A stretch of DNA of 64,000 bases from Alphaproteobacteria bacterium HGW-Alphaproteobacteria-7. Its GTDB lineage: Bacteria > Pseudomonadota > Alphaproteobacteria > Sphingomonadales > Sphingomonadaceae. The stretch is from NCBI GenBank assembly GCA_002842735.1, contig PHEB01000013.1:38573-102572 (forward strand), read 5' to 3'. Under the pieces are notes generated by a model. That model was not told where the DNA came from and did not search any database. It saw only the letters and a list, made by a program, of their open reading frames with translations. Shown in pieces: positions 16,922-25,805 of this stretch (within the stretch, counting starts at the first letter, position 1; every line of letters begins with the position of its first letter). The translations under genes and the position numbers were made by a program.

Positions 16922-18121
16922 ATGAATGATCAGTTCTATCGGATGAAGCGAATGCCCCCCTATGTAATCGCGGAGGTCAACGCCATGCGTCATGCCGCGC
17001 GGCTGGCCGGGCAGGACATCATCGATCTGGGCATGGGCAACCCTGATCAACCCCCGCCGCAGCACGTCATCGACAAGCTGTGCGAGGTTGCGGCCAAGCC
17101 CAATGCGCATGGCTATTCACAGTCCAAGGGCATTCCCGGTCTGCGCCGCGCGCAGGCGGGATATTATGCCCGGCGGTTCGGGGTCGAACTTGATCCCGAA
17201 AGCGAAGTGGTGGTGACGATGGGATCGAAGGAGGGGCTGTCCAGCCTCGCCACAGCGATCATCGCGCCGGGTGATGTGGTGCTGGCCCCCAACCCGTCCT
17301 ATCCGATCCACACTTTCGGGTTCATCATCGCGGGCGCAACGATCCGGTCGGTGCCGACCACCCCTGACGAGGAATACTGGATCTCGTTAGAACGGGCGAT
17401 GAACTTCACCGTGCCGCGCCCCAGCGTGCTGGTGGTGAGTTACCCGTCGAACCCCACCGCCGAGGTGGTCGATCTGGCGTTTTACGAACGGCTGGTCGCC
17501 TGGGCGAAGGAAAATCAGGTCTGGGTGGTGAGCGACCTTGCCTATTCCGAGCTTTATTACGATGGCAAGCCAACTCCGTCGATCATGCAGGTGCCGGGCG
17601 CGATGGATGTCGCGATTGAGTTTACCAGCATGAGCAAGACCTATTCGATGGCAGGCTGGCGGATGGGCTTTGCGGTCGGCAACAAACAGCTGATCGCGGC
17701 GCTGACACGGGTAAAATCCTATCTCGACTACGGCTCTTTCACCCCGGTTCAGGCGGCGGCTTGCGCGGCGTTGAATGGCCCGCAGGACATTGTTGAAACC
17801 AACCGCGAGCTTTACCGCAAGCGGCGCGACGTGATGGTCGAAGCGTTCGGCCGGGCAGGCTGGGATATTCCTGCGCCACCCGCATCAATGTTCGCCTGGG
17901 CCCCGCTGCCGCCAGCCTTGCGCAGTATGGGCAGCCTTGAATTTTCCAAACAATTGCTCACCCAGGCACAAGTCGCGGTTGCACCCGGCGTGGGTTATGG
18001 TGAAAATGGCGAAGGCTATGTCCGAATCGCGATGGTCGAAAACGAACAGCGGCTCAGGCAGGCAGCGCGCAACGTCAAACGCTATTTGCAGTCAGTCGGG
18101 GTGAACAGTTCGGGGGCCTGA
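16922..18121 (+). CDS. alaC: Alanine transaminase AlaC-type class I/II aminotransferase
   Basis: The 399-residue PLP enzyme closely follows E. coli AlaC, which makes alanine from pyruvate and glutamate. Visible signatures are LPPYVIAEV-like MPPYVIAEVNAMR at the start, LGMGNPDQPPP, the SYPSNPTAE strand with the PLP-contacting Asn, and SMSKTYSMAGWRMGF with the Schiff-base Lys near residue 239. Relatives are also annotated as LL-diaminopimelate aminotransferases, so amino acid specificity is not certain. It is divergent from phaC across 159 bp. The next gene on the strand begins 122 bp later and is unrelated. Confidence 0.88.
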   Translation: MNDQFYRMKRMPPYVIAEVNAMRHAARLAGQDIIDLGMGNPDQPPPQHVIDKLCEVAAKPNAHGYSQSKGIPGLRRAQAGYYARRFGVELDPESEVVVTMGSKEGLSSLATAIIAPGDVVLAPNPSYPIHTFGFIIAGATIRSVPTTPDEEYWISLERAMNFTVPRPSVLVVSYPSNPTAEVVDLAFYERLVAWAKENQVWVVSDLAYSELYYDGKPTPSIMQVPGAMDVAIEFTSMSKTYSMAGWRMGFAVGNKQLIAALTRVKSYLDYGSFTPVQAAACAALNGPQDIVETNRELYRKRRDVMVEAFGRAGWDIPAPPASMFAWAPLPPALRSMGSLEFSKQLLTQAQVAVAPGVGYGENGEGYVRIAMVENEQRLRQAARNVKRYLQSVGVNSSGA

Positions 18122-18243
18122 TTTCGCGGCGCAAGGCAGAGGTCTGACGAGGCATTACGTATTCGGATGCGACATAGGAGAATCCCCTACCGATTTGCGT
18201 CGCCCGATGTGTTAAACGGGATTCACTGCTGAAGGAGAGCCCA

Positions 18244-18846
18244 ATGTTGTCCGGAGCCGCACGGCGGCTGACCGACAGGCAGCGCGCAGTGATAGAGCGC
18301 ATTGATCGCCGCGTGCCAATCAAGGTTATCGCGCAGGAGCTTGGCGTATCCGAAACCCGGATAAACCAGCATATCCGCGTGCTTAAAGACGTTTACGAGG
18401 CTGGCAGCCTGGGCGAGTTGGTCGAAAATTATCGCGCCACGCGCGGGCCGGAATTGTCGCCAGAGGATCAGGGAAACGACCTAGGGGGCAGCCCTGATGC
18501 AGTTTTGCGTCCCCCCTTGAGCGAACCTGCATACACAAATAATCAGATTAACGCGGCGACGGATTTTCCTGATTTGGGCGGTCGGGATGACCCGGGCCAA
18601 CTGGTTCTGAGCGACGCGATGCCCCTGATTGATCAGGCGCCGTGGCTCAGACCGGGCGAACCGAGGGTGGTCCCCGGAGTGCTCGACGGTGAGCATGCCG
18701 TTCTGCTTCGCCTGGGAGCCATTGTGGGGATCGCATCAGGGATCCTTGCCGCCGTGGTGCTGACTGTGACCGCAGCCGTGGCCCTGAGCGATGCGATGAA
18801 TGGCAAGGCGGCCGTCTCTGTGGAAAATCCTCAAGTTGCCGGCTGA
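18244..18846 (+). CDS. HTH (LuxR/sigma-70 region 4-like) protein with C-terminal membrane anchor
   Basis: Residues 8-60 form a LuxR-type or sigma4-type helix-turn-helix (RLTDRQRAVIERI, then VIAQELGVSETRINQHIRVL). A disordered acidic and proline-containing linker of about 80 residues follows, then one strong hydrophobic segment at about 158-185 and a short tail. This suggests a membrane-tethered DNA-binding protein. A good Shine-Dalgarno (AAGGAGA) precedes the ATG at 18244. It starts a compact four-gene set with 18872, 19243 and 19799, all on the same strand. I know no function for this architecture. Confidence 0.75.
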   Translation: MLSGAARRLTDRQRAVIERIDRRVPIKVIAQELGVSETRINQHIRVLKDVYEAGSLGELVENYRATRGPELSPEDQGNDLGGSPDAVLRPPLSEPAYTNNQINAATDFPDLGGRDDPGQLVLSDAMPLIDQAPWLRPGEPRVVPGVLDGEHAVLLRLGAIVGIASGILAAVVLTVTAAVALSDAMNGKAAVSVENPQVAG

Positions 18847-18871
18847 GCACCGGCGGCTGCGGAGTATCACG

Positions 18872-19228
18872 ATGAACGAACGTATCCTGTCCGACGCCCA
18901 TCAATTGAAGAAACTGGTCCGCGAAGCCGAGGCGATTGCCGATGAATCGATCATTGCCATGGCCCGTTTGAAGCAGGCGATGCTGGCCGCGCGCCAGAAC
19001 CCTGAAGTCGAAGTCCACACCGGCCAGCGCGCGCTGATGCGGCTGACCGAGGCTGAAAGTCAGGCCATGGCGATGTCCACCAATCTGCTGCGTGTCCACG
19101 ATGAATTGAGCAAGGTTGCCCGCGTTCACGCTGGCGGGGATGCCGGCCACGAGACGATTATTCCGGCGGAAGCGGTTGCCACTTCGACCGCGACCAATGC
19201 CTTGCGCCCGGAATCGGTCATCGCCTGA
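18872..19228 (+). CDS. Short alpha-helical protein, hypothetical
   Basis: The 118-residue product is not recognised. Residues 1-90 are predicted almost entirely helical with heptad-like spacing (HQLKKLVREAEAIADESI, then RALMRLTEAESQAMAMSTNLLRV quoted only in part), compatible with a coiled coil or helical bundle; the C-terminus is Ala/Thr-rich. No membrane segment or signal peptide is seen. I chose the ATG at 18872 over the 24-codon longer track start, which overlaps the upstream gene; a CGGAG lies upstream. It is 25 bp from the HTH gene and 14 bp from the membrane gene, so probably one operon. Confidence 0.65.
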   Translation: MNERILSDAHQLKKLVREAEAIADESIIAMARLKQAMLAARQNPEVEVHTGQRALMRLTEAESQAMAMSTNLLRVHDELSKVARVHAGGDAGHETIIPAEAVATSTATNALRPESVIA

Positions 19229-19242
19229 TTTGGCACCCCCTG

Positions 19243-19740
19243 ATGCTTGAGCTGTTCAACATCTATCGCGGCGATGCGCAACATATCGCCAGTGTCTTGC
19301 TGGCACTGGCGATATGGCGCTGGGGTGCGGCACCCGAACGCTGGCTGATTGTGATATTCATCGCCGCGATGGTGCTGCCCGTAAGAATTGCGGAATGGGC
19401 TGGAATTGGCGATCTGGTTTTTGGCCCGAACGCTGCACTCTATGTTGGCATCGACCTGCTGGCGGGCATCGGGTTCGTGGCAGTGGCGCTGAAAGCCAAC
19501 CGCAATTACCCATTGTGGATCGCCGGCTTCCAGCTGGTCGCGATCAGCGCACATGCAGTCAAAGGGCTGGTCGATACGGTGTCTCCGATCGCGTATCTGA
19601 TCCTCGCCAGCGGCCCATCCTATTGCCAGCTGGCACTGATATTTGCCGGGTTCGCCCGCCATGTCACCCGAACGCGCCAGTTCGGCCCCTATCGCGATTG
19701 GCGCTCATCGACGCCCGGTGCGCAGTGGCCAAGCCTGTGA
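19243..19740 (+). CDS. Multi-pass membrane protein, hypothetical
   Basis: The 165-residue product has about five hydrophobic segments (near 12-27, 33-50, 62-82, 88-108 and 112-135) and a short polar C-terminus ending in an Arg/Trp/Pro-rich tail. The family is not recognised and no catalytic motif is evident. It is the third gene of the compact set beginning with the membrane-anchored HTH protein, which suggests a membrane partner for that regulator, but this is inference. Confidence 0.65.
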   Translation: MLELFNIYRGDAQHIASVLLALAIWRWGAAPERWLIVIFIAAMVLPVRIAEWAGIGDLVFGPNAALYVGIDLLAGIGFVAVALKANRNYPLWIAGFQLVAISAHAVKGLVDTVSPIAYLILASGPSYCQLALIFAGFARHVTRTRQFGPYRDWRSSTPGAQWPSL

Positions 19741-19798
19741 TTGCGCCAGGGATGTCGATGCCAGATCCTTTCGCCGCGCAGGCGGAACTGCGGGCACC

Positions 19799-20221
19799 AT
19801 GGTGATGCTGGCACCCCCACCCGCGCATGACCATGCATCATCGCACGAGCAGCGCACCTCGGCGATGGTCAACTATTTGCGCAGTGTGGTGTTGACGCCG
19901 CCTGCCCTGCACGAACGCGGCCATGCGATCTTTGTGGATGCGCAGCGCGCCTTTCTGGGCGATGCGGCCTTTGGCATGGGCAGCCTCGGCACATTGCACC
20001 TGCGGATGCGGGCGCTGTTTGGCGAGGCTTTGCGGCTGGGCGCATCGGGCCTCATCCTCGCGCATAATCACCCTTCGGGACAGTGCCAGCCAAGCGGCTC
20101 TGATCTGACCGCCACACGGCAATTGCAGGATGTCGCCCGCGCGCTCGATATCACGCTGATCGATCATCTCATTTTCACCAACAGGGCAGTCTATTCGATG
20201 CGCGCAGGGGGGCTGCTGTGA
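19799..20221 (+). CDS. RadC-type JAB/JAMM domain protein, short form
   Basis: The C-terminal 110 residues are a RadC/JAB1 metalloprotease-fold domain with the full zinc motif HNHPSGQCQPSGSD (HxHPSGx5SxxD) and the upstream FVDAQRAFLG strand. Full-length RadC proteins (about 220 residues) have an N-terminal helix-hairpin-helix region that is missing here. The track start lies at 19643 in the overlap with the preceding gene; the ATG at 19799 gives a 140-residue protein that begins just ahead of the domain. No ribosome site decides between them. RadC domains have no settled function. It is the last gene of the four-gene set. Confidence 0.8.
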   Translation: MVMLAPPPAHDHASSHEQRTSAMVNYLRSVVLTPPALHERGHAIFVDAQRAFLGDAAFGMGSLGTLHLRMRALFGEALRLGASGLILAHNHPSGQCQPSGSDLTATRQLQDVARALDITLIDHLIFTNRAVYSMRAGGLL

Positions 20222-20401
20222 ACGCCATCCTGTCTGCAAGCCGGTTTCAACGCAGCGACGAGATGATCCCGCAGTTGCGCGAAGCAGCGGACATGACGCT
20301 TGATCATCACGGATACTCTAAACCGGGGCAAGTCTGGACTTGGGGCAGCGGATCGGTCAATCTGCCGTCCGCAAACCAGTGATTTAAGGAAGCCTGATCC
20401 G

Positions 20402-21220
20402 ATGCCTGCCACCGCCTCCATGACCGCCAACGACAGGGTTTCCATTGCGCTGGGGGAAGACGGCGTCGCGCTGGTGCGCCTCAACCGCCCTGACAAAATG
20501 AACGCGCTTGACCCTGAAATGTTCGCACGCATCATCGAAGCGGGCAGCGCATTGCAGCGCATGAAGGGCCTGCGCGTGGTGGTGCTTTGCGGTGAAGGCC
20601 GGGCGTTCTGCGCCGGGCTTGATCTTGCCAGCTTCACCCGCACGCCAAGCGAGGACGAGCCGTCGCTGACCGAGCGGACATACGGCAATGCCAACAAGTT
20701 CCAGCAGGTGTCGATGCAGTGGCGCAAACTGCCGGTGCCGGTGATCGCGGCGGTGCACGGGGTGTGTTTCGGCGGCGGATTGGCGATCGCCAGCGGCGCG
20801 GACATCCGTATCATCCATCCGGAAACGCGGATGTCGATCATGGAAATGAAGTGGGGGCTGGTGCCCGACATGGGCGGCTATGCGCTCTGGCGCGGGCTGG
20901 TGCGCGATGATGTGCTGCGCGAACTCATCTACACCAACCGCGAATTTTTGGGGGCGGAGGCGCAGGCGCTCGGCCTTGCGACCCATGTCGATGAAAGCCC
21001 ACTCAACCGCGCGCTGGCCATCGCGCGCGAGATTGCCAATCGCAATCCCCACGCAATCCGCGCGGCCAAGCGGCTGCATGCGGGCATGATCGATCGCGAT
21101 ACCAATGCCATTCTGCTTGAAGAAAGCATCGAACAGCACGGCATCATGCGCAGCCGCAACCAGGTCGAAGCGGTGATGGCGGCGATGCAGAAGCGCAAGC
21201 CGGATTTCGAGGATTTGTAA
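20402..21220 (+). CDS. Enoyl-CoA hydratase/isomerase (crotonase) family protein
   Basis: The 272-residue product is a crotonase. The oxyanion-hole pieces FCAGLDLASF and GVCFGGGLAIASGADI are present, and acidic residues follow in the MEMKWGLVPDMGG segment, a pattern seen in hydratases and dienoyl-CoA isomerases. The substrate is not specified by sequence. AAGGAAG precedes the ATG at 20402. It is convergent with the acyl-CoA thioesterase-like gene 11 bp downstream, both suggesting acyl-CoA metabolism. Confidence 0.88.
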   Translation: MPATASMTANDRVSIALGEDGVALVRLNRPDKMNALDPEMFARIIEAGSALQRMKGLRVVVLCGEGRAFCAGLDLASFTRTPSEDEPSLTERTYGNANKFQQVSMQWRKLPVPVIAAVHGVCFGGGLAIASGADIRIIHPETRMSIMEMKWGLVPDMGGYALWRGLVRDDVLRELIYTNREFLGAEAQALGLATHVDESPLNRALAIAREIANRNPHAIRAAKRLHAGMIDRDTNAILLEESIEQHGIMRSRNQVEAVMAAMQKRKPDFEDL

Positions 21221-21231
21221 GCGGCACGCGC

Positions 21232-22011
21232 TTACCCGAACACCGCCACGCACTGAACCCCGTCGAGCACCTGCCGCCCGTCCGCATCCCACATTCGCAG
21301 CCGTTCGGATGAATAGCCGCTATCGGCGTGTTGGCTGGCGTTTTCGGCCAGATACCACCCGCCGGGGGAGCGGGTTTCGGGGTCGAGCACATTGAACGAC
21401 CAGTTGATCGAACTGATCGGGCCAATCCGACGCATCGCCCGCATCGCGCCCGGCGGCATGACGTCGCCCATCAGCACCAGTTTGGACACCGGATCGAGAT
21501 CGTGCTGTTCGGTCAGCCGCGCCCAGCGGCGCACGGTCGCGCCGTGATCTGCGCCTTTGACCTGACCATAGCGCAGTTCGAAATTGTTCTGGACGAAGCT
21601 TGGCCCCAGCCCGCCCATCGCCACATCGTTGGCGTCCGGTGCGCCAGGCCAGTCTTCGGGCGGATCGGCGGGGCGCAGCGCATTCGCTTCGCGGCCTTCG
21701 CCAAACAGCCAGAAGGCCGAAAGCGCCACCTTGCCATCGTACAGGATCTCGCTGCGCACCTGCGTAACGTTGCGTCCCTGCCGGATAATTTCGGCGGTTA
21801 GGGCAATGTCTTCGCCCACCGGCGCGACAAATGCGACCTGCGCGGCGCGCAGCGGCGGCAAGCCGGTAAAGGCGCGCGCCGCCATCGTATAGGCCACCAG
21901 CGCCGATGCCCCGCCATACAGCGTGCGCCCCTGCATCCAGTCGGCGGCATGGGCAAGGCGGGCCGGGCCGGGCTGGCCGGTGATGGGTTCAAGCAGGCTG
22001 GCAATGGTCAT
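21232..22011 (-). CDS. Acyl-CoA thioesterase family protein (double hotdog)
   Basis: The 259-residue protein fits the TesB-like/4HBT_3 group. The N-terminal hotdog contains MQGRTLYGGASALVAYTMAAR and the conserved strand VTQVRSEILYDGKVALSAFWLFG; the second half has SINWSFNVLDPETRSPGGWYL. These enzymes hydrolyse acyl-CoA thioesters. The ATG at 22011 is chosen since the upstream track extension overlaps a region with no family similarity. It is close to tRNA-Cys at its 5' side. Confidence 0.82.
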   Translation of the reverse strand: MTIASLLEPITGQPGPARLAHAADWMQGRTLYGGASALVAYTMAARAFTGLPPLRAAQVAFVAPVGEDIALTAEIIRQGRNVTQVRSEILYDGKVALSAFWLFGEGREANALRPADPPEDWPGAPDANDVAMGGLGPSFVQNNFELRYGQVKGADHGATVRRWARLTEQHDLDPVSKLVLMGDVMPPGAMRAMRRIGPISSINWSFNVLDPETRSPGGWYLAENASQHADSGYSSERLRMWDADGRQVLDGVQCVAVFG

Positions 22012-22161
22012 GCGCGCTGCTTTGCCGTGCGGTTTGCGTGGCGTCCAGATTGACGTTGCGTCAACCGAACCCCCAAGCCTTGCCACGAAACACAGATTGC
22101 CAAGCCCGCAGCGAATCGCTAGTGCGCGCGCTCTGTTCGGGAAGCATGCCCCGGATGGCTC

Positions 22162-22235
22162 GGCCCGATGGCGGAGTGGTTACGCAGAGGACTGCAAATC
22201 CTTGCACGCCGGTTCGATTCCGGCTCGGGCCTCCA
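22162..22235 (+). tRNA. tRNA-Cys (anticodon GCA)
   Basis: The cloverleaf has acceptor GGCCCGA/TCGGGCC, the variable D arm GCGGAGTGGTTACGC, an anticodon stem with loop CTGCAAA (anticodon GCA) and T arm GCCGGTTCGATTCCGGC. The discriminator base is T as expected for tRNA-Cys, and CCA is encoded. Confidence 0.95.
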
Positions 22236-22285
22236 CCTTTGCATTGCGCGCATTGCCCCCCGGAATTAGGGCGGTGAGCACAAGT

Positions 22286-22361
22286 GCCGCCTTAGCTCAG
22301 TTGGTAGAGCATCGCATTCGTAATGCGGGGGTCACAGGTTCGAGTCCTGTAGGCGGCACCA
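22286..22361 (+). tRNA. tRNA-Thr (anticodon CGT)
   Basis: The acceptor is GCCGCCT/AGGCGGC; the D arm contains TAGCTCAGTTGGTAGAGCA; the anticodon loop is TTCGTAA giving CGT; the T arm is ACAGGTTCGAGTCCTGT. The discriminator is A and CCA is encoded. It follows tRNA-Cys by 50 bp. Confidence 0.95.
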
Positions 22362-22712
22362 TTTCATCAAATAAAAACAACATCTTGTCTTGAACGGGAC
22401 GGTTGCCAAGCCGCCCTGTGGTAACGCATTGATTCCGGACGAAGCCGCGCGGCGCTGCAATTCTCTTCGCAGCAACGGGCGTGCACTTATGGTTTACAGC
22501 CCCCTATAATCGGCGCATTTATTCGCCATGCCTGTCGGCAGTGTGGTTTTCCCGACAGACAAGGGCTGTGATGGGCCGGAACGCGCGTTGCGTCTGGCAA
22601 GATCGACAAGACACCCATCCGGCGATCGGTTCGCAAAAGCAATGCGCGGCTTGCCCGGCAACCCTTGCGGGCTGGCGCGTCGTCGATCGCTCCAAGGGTC
22701 GGGGGAAATCAT
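22362..22712. other. Gap downstream of tRNA-Thr without a supported gene
   Basis: About 350 bp. The first 20 bases are AT-rich (AAATAAAAACAACATC). Short ORFs here (22481-22759 and minus-strand ones) have no ribosome site, no domain and unnatural composition, so I do not call them. A GGGGGA just before 22713 is the likely Shine-Dalgarno of the next gene. The position directly after two tRNA genes is typical of island boundaries, but I see no integrase and no clear direct repeat. Confidence 0.5.
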
Positions 22713-23354
22713 ATGCCGACAATGACGGAAAAAGACTTGCAGGCGAAGGATTCGCTTAAAGACAGGTCGATCACCATAACGGTCTCACCGGTGCTCAACT
22801 GGATCGACCCCATCAAACCCACGATCGAGACCAGTTCGATCGGGTTTGCAGTAACAGCCAGCGATCCTCCGGGAACGGCGACGGTCGATACTTCGGGATC
22901 GGTCAATATCTCGCAGATGCCCGCCGATCCGGGTTTTGATGAGAACATCGACATCACCTTGCTGCTCGATACCAGCACCATGCGGGATGCGAATGGCAAC
23001 CTGCTGACGGGCAACAACACGCCGCGCTGGGCAAAATCTGATGAAGGCACGACCTACACCGATGGCAAGGGCAAGACGCAGCACTGCGGATATGGCTGGT
23101 TCTGCCAGATCACGGACATGGGCCCTCCGCTTCAGTATCAGGCCCTGCCGCCGATCAGCATCGACAAGATGGCCTTCAAGCGCAAGGATGGCCTCAATCT
23201 GGTCATCGAAGACAAGTCCGATGACGGCAGTCCGCCCTATGCGTTCAAGTTCGGCTTCGTTCTACCTGGTCAATACAACGGCTATTTCATCAGCATCGAC
23301 CCGGTAATCAGCACCAAGTCTACTCGCACCAGCAGCTTCATGCTGAAGGACTAG
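22713..23354 (+). CDS. Hypothetical protein, beta-rich, unknown
   Basis: I do not recognise this 213-residue product. It has no signal peptide or membrane segment; it is rich in Asp, Thr, Ser, Pro and Gly with many short predicted strands, and contains a pair of cysteines in HCGYGWFCQI around residue 125. The pattern suggests a secreted-like or ligand-binding beta-sandwich, yet no export signal is seen. ATG 22713 has a GGGGGA upstream. Its stop codon overlaps head-on with the stop of the TIR-TPR gene in a CTAG tetranucleotide. The setting between tRNAs and the TIR gene marks it as accessory. Confidence 0.6.
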   Translation: MPTMTEKDLQAKDSLKDRSITITVSPVLNWIDPIKPTIETSSIGFAVTASDPPGTATVDTSGSVNISQMPADPGFDENIDITLLLDTSTMRDANGNLLTGNNTPRWAKSDEGTTYTDGKGKTQHCGYGWFCQITDMGPPLQYQALPPISIDKMAFKRKDGLNLVIEDKSDDGSPPYAFKFGFVLPGQYNGYFISIDPVISTKSTRTSSFMLKD

Positions 23355-25396
23355 CGCGATCGTTCGGCAAGATAGGCGGGGTGACGAAAGCCCCGCCTGT
23401 CGAGCCTTTCGCTGATTGCGGCCGCCTGCTCGGCAAGCCCCAGCCGCTTCGACAGCCGGAAACGATCCAGGTCGGTCCCGCCATATTCGGGCAGGAGGTT
23501 CAGCGCGGTGGTCCAATGTGACCGGGCGCTGTCCGTCCGCTTCAGTCTGGCATCGATATCGCCGGCCAGCAGCAACACGGCGATGCGATCCTTGTCTTCC
23601 AGATCGAGCCCCAGCGCCTTGTTTATGAGTGCGGCTGCGCGCGCCGTATCGCCTGCGGCCAGCGCAAAGCGCGAGCGGGTGCTGAGCTCGCGGCTGTGGA
23701 GGTAGCCAGACCAGGCGGAGTTCTTGGGATCTTTGGCGATCATCCGGCCGAGCAACGCGGCCGCAGAATCCAGCATCGCGCGGCTTTCCGCCGTCCGCCC
23801 GGCATAGGCGAGAATCTGCGTTAGATCAAGCCGCCCGCCAACCTCGCTATGCTGCCAATCGGTATTGGCCGGTTCCAGCCGCCGCATCTCCGCATTGAGC
23901 GCGATGGCCCGCTCGTAGGACTGGATCGCCTCGTCAAGCTGACCGAGGTGGAGCTGCTGGTCTCCGGCGAATTGAAGCGCGATTGACAGGCGATTCTTGG
24001 CCATCGCATCGGCCCCATCGCGCCGCAGCACCTCTTCATAGACCGCAATCTCGCGCTGGTGCAGCGTCAGCGCCTGCTGTTCCTTGCCCAGTCCCTTGTT
24101 CGCCATCCCGAGCCAGTTGATATTCGTCCCGATTTCGACCTGCCGCCCGGCATCGTAGGGCTCGGCCCGCGCGACCGTCTCGATCCGCTTCAGCCCACGC
24201 GCAAAGGCCTGTTCGGCCTCGGCATAACGCCCTTGTTCGATGTACATCACGCCAAGATTGGTCTCGGCATAGCTGCCTTCCATCTGCCACTTCGGGTTCT
24301 CTGGATCGAGTGCGATCAGCCGGTCGGCAAGGCGTTTGTATTCGCGATACTGGGCTTCGGCAGCTTTCAACTCACCCCGGTTATAGGCGATGTAACCGAC
24401 CCAGAATACGCTTTGCGCGTGGTCGAAAACGCGCTGTTGGTTGTCGGGATCGCGCGCCAGCTGTTCCTGCGTCGTGGCCGCGGCCTGCCGGAAAGCACGC
24501 AGGGCATCGTCGCTGTCCCCGCGAATATTGCTGATCTCGCCCACCAGCAGCAGCGCTCGTGCGCGGCGGCCGAGCGAATCCTTGTCAAGATCGCCGAGCT
24601 TCTGCTTCGCGTAGTAATCGAGCGCACGCGTGCCGACCACGTCGAGCGCATCAAGCCGTCCGACTGGTTCGAGCCTGTCACGCAGGTCAGTGAGCATGAA
24701 TTCGACCAGCCCATCAGCCTCGTTGCGCTGGAATTCGGCCTCCATGCGCGCCTGCACCGCAACCCACGCCAGCCCGCTCATCACAGTCGCCAGCGCCAGT
24801 GATGCTGATACAACAATGCGGGTGCGGGTGGTGCGACGGCGTTCGTCGCGGTTGACCAGCTCGCCCAGCCCCACGCCCAGCATCGCAGCGGCAAGTTTCA
24901 GGATGGCCCGCCGCTTGCCATCGCCGCTGATCCGCGCATCGGCGGCCAGTGGCGCATCGGCGAGGCTGTCGCCAATCGTAAGGTCGGAATTGACGCCATG
25001 AGTCAGCGCTATTGGGAAGCATTCGGCATCGGCGTTGCCGGGTTCGCCATCGACGATTAGGGCAAGCACTTTGTCCGGATCGCGGTGTGCCTTGAAGAAG
25101 GCAATTTCCCGGTCGACCCAACGCGATTGCGCTGAATTGGACGAACACACGACTATCAGGAATTCCGAAGCGAGCAGCGCCTTTTCCACCGCGTCGCCGA
25201 TGCTTGCCCCTGCGGCTTCTTCCTCGCGGTCCTTGAAAATGGGATTGAGGCGGGCGGGCACCTTGCCAAGTGCACCATTCTTGCCAACCAGTGCGGCTGG
25301 CGTGCGATAAGTTTCCAGCCTGTGATGCAGCCAGTTGCCCCATTTGGCGTCGGACCAACTATAGCTGATAAAGGCGCGGTAACGGTATTCGCTCAC
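23351..25396 (-). CDS. TIR domain - transmembrane - TPR repeat protein
   Basis: Residues 5-125 are a bacterial TIR domain: RAFISYSWSDAKWG opens it, and SRWVDREIAFF contains the WxxxE pattern with the candidate NADase Glu near residue 97. A hydrophobic segment at about 193-213 predicts a single membrane crossing, and the remaining 450 residues are TPR-like helical repeats (for example AEAQYREYKRLADRLIALDP, quoted in part). The track starts at ATG 25471, but GTG 25396 follows GGGGGGAGCC and begins right at the domain, so I favour it. Bacterial TIR proteins are often NAD-consuming defence effectors; TIR-TM-TPR proteins have no established role. No nearby nuclease or cyclase was seen. Confidence 0.82.
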   Translation of the reverse strand: MSEYRYRAFISYSWSDAKWGNWLHHRLETYRTPAALVGKNGALGKVPARLNPIFKDREEEAAGASIGDAVEKALLASEFLIVVCSSNSAQSRWVDREIAFFKAHRDPDKVLALIVDGEPGNADAECFPIALTHGVNSDLTIGDSLADAPLAADARISGDGKRRAILKLAAAMLGVGLGELVNRDERRRTTRTRIVVSASLALATVMSGLAWVAVQARMEAEFQRNEADGLVEFMLTDLRDRLEPVGRLDALDVVGTRALDYYAKQKLGDLDKDSLGRRARALLLVGEISNIRGDSDDALRAFRQAAATTQEQLARDPDNQQRVFDHAQSVFWVGYIAYNRGELKAAEAQYREYKRLADRLIALDPENPKWQMEGSYAETNLGVMYIEQGRYAEAEQAFARGLKRIETVARAEPYDAGRQVEIGTNINWLGMANKGLGKEQQALTLHQREIAVYEEVLRRDGADAMAKNRLSIALQFAGDQQLHLGQLDEAIQSYERAIALNAEMRRLEPANTDWQHSEVGGRLDLTQILAYAGRTAESRAMLDSAAALLGRMIAKDPKNSAWSGYLHSRELSTRSRFALAAGDTARAAALINKALGLDLEDKDRIAVLLLAGDIDARLKRTDSARSHWTTALNLLPEYGGTDLDRFRLSKRLGLAEQAAAISERLDRRGFRHPAYLAERSR

Positions 25397-25805
25397 GGCT
25401 CCCCCCACCGTTCGAACAATGTCGTCCTGCTCGCCAGGATAGGGCAAAGTCACCAAATCGCAAAATAGCAATATCGACGAAAAGACTTTCCGCTTTGAAA
25501 AGCGAATAAACTCGTGCTTGCTACCACGCGAAAAAGCACATTGAGCCGAAGATTGGTTATTCGCGTATAGGAGTCTCGAAACCCACGTATACTACTATAA
25601 GGTCTGGCAAGGTTTCCCTTCTCTGCGCGATGATCATGGCTTCACTGGCGGGCTCATGATCGTCGCCGCGTCTGCCCCAAACCTTCCGGCTGTTTGTAAG
25701 CTCAGCCAGCTGGTCTGGGCATTGGGGGTTGCTGTTCCAACAGTGTCCGTGCTGGTGCCCCCAAATCCACGCGATCCGGGGGCATTTTTGCGGCGGCCCG
25801 CTGGA
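25397..25805. other. AT-richer intergenic region upstream of the TIR gene, with a hairpin
   Basis: No gene is supported in this 409-bp gap. The part from 25440 to 25630 is clearly lower in GC and likely holds the minus-strand promoter of the TIR gene. At 25756-25784, TGCCCCC and GGGGGCA form a stem followed by TTTTT on the plus strand, a terminator-like structure with no evident plus-strand gene upstream. Confidence 0.5.

Noticed and set aside
22481-22759. 92-residue ORF after tRNA-Thr
   Set aside because: No ribosome site, no recognisable domain, biased composition, and its end overlaps the better supported gene at 22713.
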